Positions 17,372 to 26,361 of a DNA stretch of 64,000 nucleotides are shown here, one piece after another. The DNA lies in contig CABIXY010000001.1 in NCBI GenBank assembly GCA_902362805.1, positions 310,001 through 374,000 of the forward strand, in the 5' to 3' direction. Source of the stretch: Eubacteriaceae bacterium (GTDB lineage Bacteria > Bacillota > Clostridia > Peptostreptococcales > Anaerovoracaceae). The notes beneath the pieces were generated by a model. It was not told the origin of the DNA. It saw only the letters and a list, made by a program, of their open reading frames with translations, and did no database searches. The position numbers and the translations under genes are program-made. Within the stretch, counting starts at the first letter, position 1. Every line of letters begins with the position of its first letter.

Positions 17372-17420
17372 AAAGGGGCGTCGCGCAGATGGATTAATCC
17401 GCTGGTGTGATGCCCCTTTT
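17372..17420 (+). terminator. Intrinsic terminator of the sigma-54 operon
   Basis: AAAGGGGC (17372-17379) pairs with GCCCCTTT (17412-17419), closing a partially paired interior, and ends in a T-run. It lies 28 nt after the antiporter stop. Confidence 0.75.
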
Positions 17421-17612
17421 GTTCCTGTTTTTGCCGAAAAGGCGTTTTTTAATAATAAACCGGCAAAATTTTAATTATGAATGGCTTAACTACAATGGTT
17501 TTGAGAGTTTTTCCAAAACGGTCTTTTTTGTGATTTTATGCAAAAAAGGCCGCAACATAATACCGATGAAAATTAAAAACTGATGCAAATATGGATAAGC
17601 GGATAACAATAC
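17421..17612. other. Intergenic region with two inverted repeats
   Basis: TTTTGCCG/CGGCAAAA (17429-17436 and 17461-17468) and CTTTTTTG/CAAAAAAG (17523-17530 and 17541-17548) lie between the terminator and the next promoter. No coding region is convincing. The second could be a minor terminator on either strand; the first may be an operator. Confidence 0.35.
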
Positions 17613-17641
17613 TTGACAAAACCGGCGATGAGAAGTAATGT
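17613..17641 (+). promoter_or_regulatory. Sigma-A promoter of the YgjV-like gene
   Basis: TTGACA (17613-17618), a 17-nt spacer and TAATGT (17636-17641). It lies 35 nt before the start codon, with AAGGAGG between. Confidence 0.65.
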
Positions 17642-17676
17642 GTTTGTACACAGAGAGAACTATAAGGAGGGAGCCA

Positions 17677-18219
17677 ATGCATGACATACTGATTCAGGCA
17701 ATTGGATATATAGGTGTATTGCTGTTTATTTTTTCGTACCAGATAAAATCCAATCGAGCGTTGTTTTTCTGTCAGATATTGGGCAGCGCGCTGTTTTGCC
17801 TGCAATTTTTTCTGTTGAATGCCTTAAGCGGCTGTCTGAATTTGATGGTCATCATGTTTCGAAACGGCCTGCTGATGTGGTACGACAAATACTTGTGGGT
17901 CAGATGGAAAGGATGGATCGTGATTTTATCAGCAGTATGCACAGTGATTCTCGTTTTCACATGGAAGGGCGCCATCAGCCTGCTGCCTTTTGCAGCATTG
18001 ATTGCAAGCAATGTCGGATACTGGACAAATAACGCACAAAAAATACGCCTGTCGAATCTGGCGTGCGCTTCGCCGTGCTGGCTTTTATACGATATCCTTG
18101 TCGGCTCGTGGGGCGGCGTACTCAATGAAAGCATTACCCTGGGGTCCATTGTCCTTTCCATTTACCGTTATGGCTGGAGAGCCATGGGAGATCCGAATTC
18201 AGAATTTCAAAAAAGATAA
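17677..18219 (+). CDS. YgjV family inner membrane protein
   Basis: 180 residues, almost entirely hydrophobic, with about six helices; it opens MHDILIQAIGYIGVLLFI and carries the FSYQIKSNRALFFCQILG region typical of YgjV-like proteins. The start at 17677 was chosen for GGAGGG 5 nt upstream. It has its own promoter. The function of the family is not established. The small gene that follows is convergent. Confidence 0.75.
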   Translation: MHDILIQAIGYIGVLLFIFSYQIKSNRALFFCQILGSALFCLQFFLLNALSGCLNLMVIMFRNGLLMWYDKYLWVRWKGWIVILSAVCTVILVFTWKGAISLLPFAALIASNVGYWTNNAQKIRLSNLACASPCWLLYDILVGSWGGVLNESITLGSIVLSIYRYGWRAMGDPNSEFQKR

Positions 18220-18260
18220 AGCGGGGCGCTGCATTAGAATCGAACTCAATGCGGTGGCCC

Positions 18261-18524
18261 TTATCTATGCAAATAAAGTGCTGCTGCGACGACAAGGAAA
18301 GCGGATAAGAATATCATCATCATCAGCGTTTTACCATGCTTTACATGGCGGAACTGTTTTGCGCCAATATAAATGGAAATAGAAATGAAGACTGTACCGA
18401 TTAAGACTGCAGAGTATATGAAGAGCTGCTCCGTAAGGAGGAGTTTAGAAAGCAGAAAACAGATAGCAAGACAGAGAATGACGATGTACAGTACCATTTG
18501 CTGCTTTTTTTGTAACTTATTCAT
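18261..18524 (-). CDS. Small membrane protein, two or three helices
   Basis: 87 residues from the ATG at 18524; a GTG at 18536 is possible but sits only 2 nt from the AAAGGA ribosome site, whereas the ATG is a little far (about 12 nt). Hydrophobic segments lie at about 11-30, 34-52 and 66-84. I do not recognise the family. It stands alone and is convergent with the YgjV-like gene. Confidence 0.55.
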   Translation of the reverse strand: MNKLQKKQQMVLYIVILCLAICFLLSKLLLTEQLFIYSAVLIGTVFISISIYIGAKQFRHVKHGKTLMMMIFLSAFLVVAAALYLHR

Positions 18525-18598
18525 GATTTTAATCACATCCTTTCATAAAAGTCACTGACATCATTTTATTCTACTGCCCACCGATATATGCCCTGTCC

Positions 18599-19153
18599 TT
18601 ACGGAAGAAACACGAAAACTGCTTCCAGATTCAGTTTGCTTTTTAGCAGGTTTCGATCAGAGCGATCTTTGATCCGTCCGTTTTCAACTAGTTCCTTATA
18701 AGCCTTTTGTGAAAGATGCAATTTCTTCCTGAGAACTGCGGAGATTTTGATTGGTAAAATATATTCACTTATCAATTTCACTTCGGCATATTCTCCAGTG
18801 ATGATATCATCGCCGACAACTGAAAATTCAGGCAGCTCACATTCTGTCCCGCTTTTGTGGAGAAGTTCAGAGCTGAACGCGTAGTTCCTAGCCAGAACCT
18901 GGTCGTTTTCCTGAAATTGATTGAGCTGCTCTGCTGTCAAAGTTTGTGGAGAAATGCGGGAATAAATTGTTGCATTCCAAGTTGTATTACATTTTGTACA
19001 TTTATAGATCAACCATATGTCTAAATATTGTCGCTGTGCATTGACGCGAAACTGGTCAGAGGATTTAAAGTGCGTTTTTTTCCCGCATTTTTTACAGTGT
19101 CGATAGACTAGCGGCGTTGAATCGTATTGTATTTTCCAAATTAATTTTTTCAT
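18599..19153 (-). CDS. DUF1062 family zinc-ribbon protein
   Basis: 184-residue cytosolic protein. An N-terminal CxxC pair (CKKCGKKTHF, about 20-29) and a second pair (YKCTKCNTTWN, about 50-60) form a four-Cys zinc ribbon; the rest is a helical domain ending in KLNLEAVFVFLP. This matches DUF1062, a family common in Firmicutes with no assigned role. The helical part has an S4-like or HTH-like look (VLRKKLHLSQKAYKELVENG), which could mean nucleic-acid binding; that is inference. Confidence 0.75.
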   Translation of the reverse strand: MKKLIWKIQYDSTPLVYRHCKKCGKKTHFKSSDQFRVNAQRQYLDIWLIYKCTKCNTTWNATIYSRISPQTLTAEQLNQFQENDQVLARNYAFSSELLHKSGTECELPEFSVVGDDIITGEYAEVKLISEYILPIKISAVLRKKLHLSQKAYKELVENGRIKDRSDRNLLKSKLNLEAVFVFLP

Positions 19154-19268
19154 GATTTTAGTGTAGCATGGCAGTATGACAAATCCGACCTCATACTTTC
19201 TTCATAATTAAAAGTGGGAAAAAGGAGGCGCTTCTGAACTTAGAAATCATGAGAACTGCTATCGCTGC

Positions 19269-19314
19269 AAAAAAACTGCTGCCCGAGTAGATTATTGATC
19301 TACCTGAGCAGCAG
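19269..19314 (-). terminator. Intrinsic terminator of the CD3324-like gene
   Basis: On the minus strand a long imperfect stem closed by CTGCTG/CAGCAG and GTAGAT/ATCTAC with a short loop, followed by seven T. It lies right after the CD3324-like stop. Confidence 0.75.
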
Positions 19315-19320
19315 CTTCGT

Positions 19321-19602
19321 TTATTCAAGTTGTTCTTTTTTTAACTGCCCGACGATTCGTTGGATACTCTTGAGAGATAGGAAATATTTCTCGGCCAATG
19401 AGCCCATCTGCTCTCCGGCTTGATAATCTGCAAAGATTTGCCTATTTCGTTCCCTCAATTCCTGGCGAATTGACGTGGTTGCACCCCAGTCTTTTTTGTT
19501 ATCAGAAATTCTTGGAATGTAGAGAAATTCTCCATCTATATACTCTTGCACTTTTTCCAGCAAGTCCTGCGGCAGTATGTGTGTTGCTTTCTTATAGCCC
19601 AT
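19321..19602 (-). CDS. CD3324 family small HTH-like protein
   Basis: 93 residues. The opening MGYKKATHILPQDLLEKVQEYIDGEFLYIP is a hallmark of the CD3324-type proteins of clostridia; the C-terminal half (SLAEKYFLSLKSIQRIVGQL) looks like a resolvase-type helix-turn-helix. Probably a small DNA-binding regulator. GAGGAG is 7 nt upstream of the ATG. Its long leader contains a 9-codon mini-ORF with a strong ribosome site. Confidence 0.75.
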   Translation of the reverse strand: MGYKKATHILPQDLLEKVQEYIDGEFLYIPRISDNKKDWGATTSIRQELRERNRQIFADYQAGEQMGSLAEKYFLSLKSIQRIVGQLKKEQLE

Positions 19603-19690
19603 CTCGCGCTCCTCATTTTAGTATTTCAACGGGAAGAGCAAGCACTATCTACAACACGTATTTCATTCCTAACGGCTGCGATAGTCTTGC

Positions 19691-19720
19691 TTACGCGGCC
19701 ATAACGATAGGATTAAGCAT
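19691..19720 (-). other. Nine-codon leader ORF upstream of the CD3324-like gene
   Basis: AAGGAGG, 10 nt and ATG start a peptide MLNPIVMAA that stops 88 nt before the CD3324-like start. It may be a regulatory leader peptide or the ruined start of a longer gene; nothing in sequence decides. Confidence 0.25.
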
Positions 19721-19819
19721 AAATTGTCAGCCTCCTTGTTCAAAGTATATTCGTGATAAAACTTATTTTAACATGGGATCAGGAATGAGAAAACCCCATT
19801 TTTACTTAAGAAAAGAAAA

Positions 19820-20076
19820 TGTGACATGAGTGCATAGGCGGCTTTGCCGCCGTCATGCATTTGTGATTTCTTAATACGGAGAAGCGGGAGCGGAGCTGCC
19901 TGGTTCGGAGTATCAACACTCGCTTCGCTCACTCCTCCAGTCGCTAACGCGCCTTTCGCTGTCCGTTTCGCCAGGCCAGCTAAAGCTGGGGCGAAAAGGC
20001 AAGGAATGTACCTTAATCGTCGTCACGCCGTAGGACTGTGACATGAGTGCATAGGCGGCTTTGCCGCCGTCATGCA
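19820..20076. repeat. GC-rich palindromic island bounded by a 40-bp direct repeat
   Basis: The same 40 bp occur at 19820-19859 and 20037-20076. Each copy contains a hairpin TGCAT..GGCGGC-TTT-GCCGCC..ATGCA; in the right copy the outer stem extends to GAGTGCAT/ATGCACTC. Between them lie 177 bp of higher GC than the flanks, with a second bulged hairpin TTTCGCC-AGG-CCAGCT-AA-AGCTGG-GGCGAAA (19974-20002 region). This 579-nt gap (19603-20181) holds no convincing gene; a 65-codon frame within it is an artefact of the repeats. Confidence 0.7.
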
Positions 20077-20081
20077 CTCAT

Positions 20082-20110
20082 TTCTTACAATTCTCTTACG
20101 TTTCTTAAAC
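20082..20110 (+). promoter_or_regulatory. Phased TCTTA(C/A) direct repeats upstream of the fused ABC genes
   Basis: TCTTAC at 20083-20088 and 20094-20099 (11 bp apart) and TCTTAA at 20103-20108, about one helical turn each. A TATATT box lies near 20149 with no good -35. This is how OmpR-type regulators activate transporter promoters, so a response regulator (perhaps the one at 6.2 kb) may bind here. Confidence 0.4.
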
Positions 20111-20181
20111 TTCGTCAACTTTCGTAGATTTTTGTGCCCTTAGTATGCTATATTAAGATATCCAAAGAAAGGGGAACGAAA

Positions 20182-22449
20182 ATGTTAAGATTAGAACGTG
20201 TATCAAAATTCTACTCTGGGAACGGGCTGGTATCCACAGGATTCAGCAAAGTGGACCTGGAATTTGATATTGGCGAATTTGTCGCGATCACTGGTGAAAG
20301 CGGCAGTGGCAAATCCACCCTTCTCAACGTAATTTCCGGTCTGGATTCTTACGAAGAGGGCGAAATGTATATTATGGGGCAGCCAACTAGCGGATATTCC
20401 AAGGAGGATCTGGAAGATTACCGCAAGAAGTATATCGGCAGCATTTTTCAGACTTTTAATCTGATTAACAGCTATACCGTCTATCAGAATGTTGAGCTAG
20501 TCCTTTTGATGAGCGGATATGACAAGAGCGAGATCCCTGACAGGGTTAGAGAGATCATCGAGCAAGTGGGCTTGTCCGACTATGAAAAGACGAAGGCTTC
20601 TAAACTTTCTGGCGGTCAGAAGCAGAGAGTGGCCATCGCCCGCGCTTTGGCCAAAGAGACACCGATTATCGTAGCTGACGAACCGACAGGAAACCTCGAC
20701 AGCAAATCGGCAGCAGAAATCATTAGGCTGCTTCACCAACTGTCAAAGGACAAACTGATTATTGTCGTAACCCACAACTATGACCAAGTGGAACCTTATG
20801 TGACGAGAAAAATCGCCATGCATGACGGCAGAGTGGCGGAAGACAAGCGGCTGAGAGTGACTGCCATGCAGGCAGATCAGAAAGAAACCGAAATAAAGAC
20901 TGCAAAAGCGGATTCGCTATCTTTTAGCAGTATGGCCAGGCTGGGTGTCCGAAACACCTTTAATATACCAGCAAAGTTTTTGCTTCTTTTAGTTGTTTTT
21001 ATTTTTTTGTGCTCAGCAGTCTTTGCACAGTATTCCTCGTTCATGTATATGGGGGAAATGACTACCGGCGGTTTTAATAACTACTTTTCGGATACCGAGA
21101 AGAACCGCATTCTTGTAACCAAACCGGGTGGCAAAGAGTTTACTGATGAGGATTATGAGAAGATTAAGAAAATCGACAATGTGGATAAGATTGTGGAATA
21201 CGACCTGCTGCTCGATCTTGTGGCAAACGTGACTGATGACAGCGAAAAGGGCGAATATTATGTGACGACAAAGTTAGGGGAAGCCGCAGATTATGCAGGT
21301 CAGCTGGAAGAAGGCAGAATGCCGAAAAACAGCAACGAGGCCATTATGATTTGCCCGAAGGATGACTACGCTGCCCAATACATGGATGTGATAATGGATA
21401 AAAAAGCGGAAGTCATGGATCAAAACAGCGGCAATGCCATCATAAAAGATAAAGTGAAAATCGTAGGCTATGGATATATGACCGAGAAACAGCAAAAAGT
21501 CCTGGAAGAGAGCGACATCTACCTGGAAGGTTACTTGTGTGTTAACGATGCCACCATGTCAAATATCAGGCTGGCAGCCCTGGAACGTTATTGCACACAG
21601 GAAATCGAATTGGCTGATCACATCGCTGAGGGCAATTCCGCGGCCGGGGTTATGCCAATTCGCGCCTCTTCAGAAGTTCCTAAAGGGGAGATATACGTAT
21701 CAGAGGATGTGGGCGCTATGGCAGAATCTGATGCTGTGGGAAAAGAACTGAAGTTGACCAATCAGAGCCTGTACTTTGAAGATACCTTCAAGTTCAAAGT
21801 CGGAGCTGTATACAATAAGAGTAATTTGAGTTATTATCTGGATCGTGACGATTTTGACGCGATCAGTGGCACTTTGTTCATCAATCCAGAAGATTACAGC
21901 AGGATGTTCAATAAAGGAAACTTCCAGTCCAGCGTCATCGTCAGTGATTATAAAACAGCAAAGGAGACCGCTGGGAAAATTGAAAGGGCCGGATTCGATA
22001 CGTTTAACGTCAGCGACGGCGTAATCAGCTATTCTCAGGGATTTGACATTATTCAGGAAACACTGAGAACCATTATGCTAGTGGCAATGCTGTTGGTGCT
22101 CTTCTTCATCACGTACTTTATTACAAAGCTGATCTTGAAGTCGAGAAACGTCTACTTCTCCACGATCAGAATGCTGGGTGCCACAAAGGCCAACTGCAGT
22201 TCTCTGCTGAAGACAGAGCTGTTTGCAGTATTTAACATCGCATTCTTCTTCTGCATGCTGATCATCATGCTAGTTAAGACCGGCGTGGTGCAAAATGATA
22301 CGCTGATACAGATGGCATCCTTCCTGACAGCAGGCGACTATATCATCCTGTACGTGATACTGTGTCTGATGTCTATTTTGCTGGCGGCCAGATACGCGAG
22401 ACAGTTATTCAAGAAAACTGCCATGAACGCATACAAAGAGGAGGTGTAA
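20182..22449 (+). CDS. ABC transporter, fused ATPase and FtsX-type permease
   Basis: 755 residues. The N-terminal 220 form a MacB-like ATPase (Walker A GESGSGKST, signature LSGGQKQR, Walker B IIVADEPTGNLD, THNYDQ switch). A membrane helix at about 270-290 leads to a large external domain (to about 630), then three helices at the C-terminus (about 635-745), i.e. one FtsX unit. The start at 20182 has AGGGG 10 nt upstream; the in-frame ATG at 20134 lacks one. The second fused ABC gene follows 4 nt later; the two probably form a heterodimer. Substrate unknown; peptide or lipid export is typical. Confidence 0.88.
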   Translation: MLRLERVSKFYSGNGLVSTGFSKVDLEFDIGEFVAITGESGSGKSTLLNVISGLDSYEEGEMYIMGQPTSGYSKEDLEDYRKKYIGSIFQTFNLINSYTVYQNVELVLLMSGYDKSEIPDRVREIIEQVGLSDYEKTKASKLSGGQKQRVAIARALAKETPIIVADEPTGNLDSKSAAEIIRLLHQLSKDKLIIVVTHNYDQVEPYVTRKIAMHDGRVAEDKRLRVTAMQADQKETEIKTAKADSLSFSSMARLGVRNTFNIPAKFLLLLVVFIFLCSAVFAQYSSFMYMGEMTTGGFNNYFSDTEKNRILVTKPGGKEFTDEDYEKIKKIDNVDKIVEYDLLLDLVANVTDDSEKGEYYVTTKLGEAADYAGQLEEGRMPKNSNEAIMICPKDDYAAQYMDVIMDKKAEVMDQNSGNAIIKDKVKIVGYGYMTEKQQKVLEESDIYLEGYLCVNDATMSNIRLAALERYCTQEIELADHIAEGNSAAGVMPIRASSEVPKGEIYVSEDVGAMAESDAVGKELKLTNQSLYFEDTFKFKVGAVYNKSNLSYYLDRDDFDAISGTLFINPEDYSRMFNKGNFQSSVIVSDYKTAKETAGKIERAGFDTFNVSDGVISYSQGFDIIQETLRTIMLVAMLLVLFFITYFITKLILKSRNVYFSTIRMLGATKANCSSLLKTELFAVFNIAFFFCMLIIMLVKTGVVQNDTLIQMASFLTAGDYIILYVILCLMSILLAARYARQLFKKTAMNAYKEEV

Positions 22450-22453
22450 CGGG

Positions 22454-24892
22454 ATGATTAGATTAACAAAGGTAAACAAGTATTTCAACAAGAAGAAAAG
22501 CAATGAGATCCACGTTATCAACGATACCTCCATCGAACTTGAAAACAAAGGGCTGGTTACGTTCCTGGGCAATTCCGGCTGTGGAAAGACCACTCTGCTT
22601 AACGCCATCGGCGGTCTCGACAAAGTAGACAGCGGGGAAATTTATATCGACGACGACAGGATCACGACAAAATCCAACGGGAAAAAAGATGAGATTAGAA
22701 ATGTCAGCGTCGGTTATATTTTTCAGAACTACAACTTGATTGAGGACGACACGGTCTTTGACAATGTGGCTTTGGTGCTGAAGATGATGGGCATTAAGGA
22801 CAAGAAAGAAATCGAAGAGCGGGTCATGTACATTCTGAAGAGAGTGGGGATTGACAAGTACAAGAATCGTCCGGCAAAGATGCTTTCCGGCGGAGAACGT
22901 CAAAGAGTCGGTATTGCCCGTGCCATCGTCAAGAACCCGAAGATTATCATTGCCGATGAACCGACGGGGAACTTGGACAGCAAAAATACCATCGAGATTA
23001 TGAACATCATCAAAGCGATTTCCAGAGAAAAGCTGGTCATTCTGGTCACTCATGAACGGGAAATTGCAGAGTTTTACGCATCGAGAATTATCGAAATCGT
23101 CGATGGCAGAATTGTCAGCGACAAGGAAAATGCCCATAACGATGAATTGGACTACAGGCTGGAGAACAAAATCTATCTGCAGGATATGCCTGTTCAGAAA
23201 GAACTGATACAGGATAATGTCAAGGTCAGATATTACAGTGACAAAGAGGATGCACCTTTGGAGATTAAGGTTGTTGTCAGAAACAACAACATTTATTTGG
23301 AAACGCCTAAGGGGATGGGAGAAGGCTCCGATGCCGTGGAACTGATTGACGATCACTACAAGAAGATTTCTAAAGATATCTACGAAGACTACGAATTCGA
23401 TTATGACAAGCTGATCGACGAGAGTTTCAAGCCCCATTACACTTCCATCTTTAACTTGGGAACCCTCCTGGTCAATGGATATAAGAAGATTTTTTCCTAT
23501 TCCATCATCAAAAAAATTCTATTACTGGGATTCGTGCTGGCCTCCATGTTCTCCATCTATGCAGTCAGCAATATCGCCGGCATCACTAACGTGACTGACG
23601 ACAAATTTGTGCAGGTCAATCAGAACTATCTGACGATAAACACGGCAAAGCTGAGCCCTGCTTTCTATGAAAAATATGAAAATCGGGAGGATGTAGACTA
23701 CGTTCTTCCGGGGGACTCCAACGCTAGTTTCATCATGCCTATGGACGATTACTATCAATCGGCAGGAGCCATGGCCACGGTCAGCGGCTCGCTTTCGGAC
23801 ATCGACATGGTTACAAAAGACAGTTTGATTGCCGGAAAGCTTGCTGACAGTGAGAGGGGAATCATCATCGACAAAATGGTCATCGACAGCATTCTCGGTA
23901 ACTATGAGGTACAGCAGGTGGGCATATCCACCTATGAGGATTTTGTCGGTCGAAAACTGGAGTTGAACAGATTGGGAGAATTCACCATTGCCGGTATCAC
24001 CGACCAGGGCAGCCCGTCGATTTATACAGAGAAAGACCTCTTCATCGACATCCTGTGCAACCAGCCTTCTAAAGGCGCTGAGGATGAACAGGGCATGGAG
24101 GATGCAGAAAGCACGGAAGACCAGGTAGCCAATTATGACTTGGTCAAGAAGAATGAAGATATTCAGATTACCAGTGGCAGTGCCCCAAAGAACGACTATG
24201 AGGCTTTGATCAATGAGAACCATCGGTTTGAAGCCGCCATCGGCAGTGACCTGGATGTGAAAATCAACGGGAAAAAACTGACCGTCTGCGGTTACTATTC
24301 TGATAAACGCCAAGGAGACAATATCTATGTCACTGCAAAAATGGCGAAATATTATTATATCGGTAGTCAGAAAAGTATGGTTCTCTCACCGAAGGATAAG
24401 TCAGAGACCTTTGATCAGCTCTCCTCTCAGAATATCAAAATTACAGATAACTATGAGAACAGCAGGGAGCAGTATATCGACAGTATCAAGAAGCAGATTA
24501 TGGCGACATTGTTGGTATGTGGAATCATTCTGATCATCTCGCTTATAGAGATTTACTTGATGCTCAGATCCTCGTTCCTGTCGAGAATCAAAGAAGTCGG
24601 CGTTTTGAGGGCCATCGGTCTGAAGAAAAAAGACATCTATAAGATGTTCGTAGGTGAAATTATTGCACTGACTACGTTGACTACTTTGCCGGCTATGGCG
24701 CTGATGGCGTATATATTGAACGGGATATCAAAAGTACCGATGATCGGGGAACAATATTTGATGAATCCGGCAGTATTTTTAATCAGCTTTGCCATTGTGG
24801 CGGTGTTTAACCTGGTTGCAGGACTGCTGCCTGTCTTCAACACGATGAGGAACACACCAGCTGAAATCCTGGCGAGAAACGATGTAAATTAA
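22454..24892 (+). CDS. ABC transporter, fused ATPase and FtsX-type permease (partner)
   Basis: 812 residues with the same plan as the preceding protein: ATPase at 1-220 (Walker A GNSGCGKTT, signature LSGGERQR, Walker B IIIADEPTGNLD), an acidic cytosolic linker (about 220-330), a helix near 352-372, an external domain and three C-terminal helices (about 680-800) ending in NTMRNTPAEILARNDVN. GGAGGTG is just upstream, inside the end of the partner gene. The linker is longer than in the partner and may be regulatory. A strong terminator ends the operon. Confidence 0.88.
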   Translation: MIRLTKVNKYFNKKKSNEIHVINDTSIELENKGLVTFLGNSGCGKTTLLNAIGGLDKVDSGEIYIDDDRITTKSNGKKDEIRNVSVGYIFQNYNLIEDDTVFDNVALVLKMMGIKDKKEIEERVMYILKRVGIDKYKNRPAKMLSGGERQRVGIARAIVKNPKIIIADEPTGNLDSKNTIEIMNIIKAISREKLVILVTHEREIAEFYASRIIEIVDGRIVSDKENAHNDELDYRLENKIYLQDMPVQKELIQDNVKVRYYSDKEDAPLEIKVVVRNNNIYLETPKGMGEGSDAVELIDDHYKKISKDIYEDYEFDYDKLIDESFKPHYTSIFNLGTLLVNGYKKIFSYSIIKKILLLGFVLASMFSIYAVSNIAGITNVTDDKFVQVNQNYLTINTAKLSPAFYEKYENREDVDYVLPGDSNASFIMPMDDYYQSAGAMATVSGSLSDIDMVTKDSLIAGKLADSERGIIIDKMVIDSILGNYEVQQVGISTYEDFVGRKLELNRLGEFTIAGITDQGSPSIYTEKDLFIDILCNQPSKGAEDEQGMEDAESTEDQVANYDLVKKNEDIQITSGSAPKNDYEALINENHRFEAAIGSDLDVKINGKKLTVCGYYSDKRQGDNIYVTAKMAKYYYIGSQKSMVLSPKDKSETFDQLSSQNIKITDNYENSREQYIDSIKKQIMATLLVCGIILIISLIEIYLMLRSSFLSRIKEVGVLRAIGLKKKDIYKMFVGEIIALTTLTTLPAMALMAYILNGISKVPMIGEQYLMNPAVFLISFAIVAVFNLVAGLLPVFNTMRNTPAEILARNDVN

Positions 24893-24903
24893 TCATATAC
24901 AAC

Positions 24904-24943
24904 AAAAGAAGCTTCAGACGGAATTCCGCCCGAAGCTTCTTTT
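24904..24943. terminator. Bidirectional intrinsic terminator
   Basis: Perfect 12-bp stem AAAAGAAGCTTC/GAAGCTTCTTTT with a 16-nt loop, A-run on one side and T-run on the other; it serves both the fused ABC operon and the convergent CoA-transferase gene. Confidence 0.85.
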
Positions 24944-24958
24944 GGTTTGAGATATATT

Positions 24959-26317
24959 TTAGAATGTGCATTTGCTGGTGTTTTTCCAAATTCCATTCTT
25001 TTCTGCGGCTTTGATCAGGTCTTCTCTGAAATCAGGGTGGGCAACGTTAATTAGGAGTTCTGCTCTCTCCCAAGTCGATTTCCCTTTCAGGTTGGCTACG
25101 CCGTACTCTGTAACGATCATGTGGGTAGCACTTCTCGGCGTCGTTACAATAGATCCCGGAGTCAGCACTGGTGCGATGAGAGATTCCTTTGTTCCATCTT
25201 TCAGTGTTCTGGTTGAAGGGGTACAGATGAAACTCTGGCCTCCTTTTGAATGATAGGCGCCCATGACGAAGTCAAGCTGGCCGCCGGTTCCGCTGATATG
25301 CTGATATCCTCCGGACTCGGAACATACCTGTCCGTAGAGGTCTACCTGGATACAGCTGTTGACAGAGACAAAATTATCCATGCTGGCGATGACGCCTACA
25401 TTATTGACGTAGTCTACTGGCGCACTGCAGCAGAGCGGGTTGTTGTCGATAAAGTCATATAGTTTCTTTGTGCCGCCAGCAAAGGTGTAAACTAAGGAGC
25501 CTTTGTTGGTGGCTTTGTTATTCGTTAATTTTCCGGCATTGAACAGTTCAACATAAGCGTCGACCAGCATCTCTGTGTGGCCGCTGATGTTTTTTACATC
25601 GGAGTCAGCCAACATCTGACCAATGCAGTTTGGAAGACCGCCGATACCTAACTGGAGAGTGCTGTCGCTGCTGATTCTTTCCACTACGTGTGCTGCAATC
25701 TGTCTGTCGATTTCGGTAGCCCCCTTGGTCGGAAGTTCTGCCAAAGTCTCATTGGAGCCTTCTACGATATAGTCCACATCTGCCAGATTCACCTGTGTCT
25801 GGAACCCTTGTGCGAGAGGCATATTTTCGTTGACCTCTACGACAATCTTCTTGGCGCTTTCAATGACACCTCTCATATCGGATACCTGAGGTCCCAGGTT
25901 AAAATTGCCGTTCTGATCCATCGGCGTTACCTGGAACATGGCTACATCGATACCGCAGTCGTTGCCCAGCCAGTAAGATGGCAGTTCGTTAAAATTCATC
26001 GGTATATACCAGCATCTGCCTTCTTTGCACATTTTTCTGTCAGCGCCGCTGAAGTGAGCGGATTCAAAACGAACCTGTTCATTGGACTGAGTCGCCAGAT
26101 AAAGCTTGGACGGTTCTTTTCTGATGGTGATACAGCTTAAAATATGTACGTCTTTCAGGCTATCGGCGCGTCTTGCCATGGCCTCATCCAGGTCTACGGG
26201 GCTGCCGCAGCCTGTTCCATAGTGAACTCTGTCACCCGGCTTTACGATGGCAACAGCCTCGTCTGCTGTGACTAATTTCTTCTTGTACTCGTCTGCGAGT
26301 GTGGAAACCTTATACAT
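24959..26317 (-). CDS. Acetyl-CoA hydrolase/transferase family CoA-transferase (butyryl- or 4-hydroxybutyryl-CoA:acetate type)
   Basis: 452-residue cytosolic class I CoA-transferase. The catalytic glutamate is probably Glu249 in SGHTEMLVDAY; the glycine-rich LQLGIGGLPNCIGQ precedes it and a CoA-binding SGTGGQLDFVMGA follows. In fermenting Clostridia this family moves CoA between acetate and butyrate, propionate, succinate or 4-hydroxybutyrate; the butyryl-CoA:acetate type gives the main butyrate exit in gut species. The start at 26317 has AAAGGAGA 8 nt upstream. Monocistronic, between a shared terminator and two promoter-proximal palindromes. Specific substrate not certain. Confidence 0.88.
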   Translation of the reverse strand: MYKVSTLADEYKKKLVTADEAVAIVKPGDRVHYGTGCGSPVDLDEAMARRADSLKDVHILSCITIRKEPSKLYLATQSNEQVRFESAHFSGADRKMCKEGRCWYIPMNFNELPSYWLGNDCGIDVAMFQVTPMDQNGNFNLGPQVSDMRGVIESAKKIVVEVNENMPLAQGFQTQVNLADVDYIVEGSNETLAELPTKGATEIDRQIAAHVVERISSDSTLQLGIGGLPNCIGQMLADSDVKNISGHTEMLVDAYVELFNAGKLTNNKATNKGSLVYTFAGGTKKLYDFIDNNPLCCSAPVDYVNNVGVIASMDNFVSVNSCIQVDLYGQVCSESGGYQHISGTGGQLDFVMGAYHSKGGQSFICTPSTRTLKDGTKESLIAPVLTPGSIVTTPRSATHMIVTEYGVANLKGKSTWERAELLINVAHPDFREDLIKAAEKNGIWKNTSKCTF

Positions 26318-26361
26318 TAGATCTTCTCCTTTTAACACATACTTATTTTATCTAATAAATA

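Noticed and set aside
19844..20041. 65-codon frame inside the GC-rich island
   Set aside because: It consists of the palindromic repeats translated, has no ribosome site and no family match.
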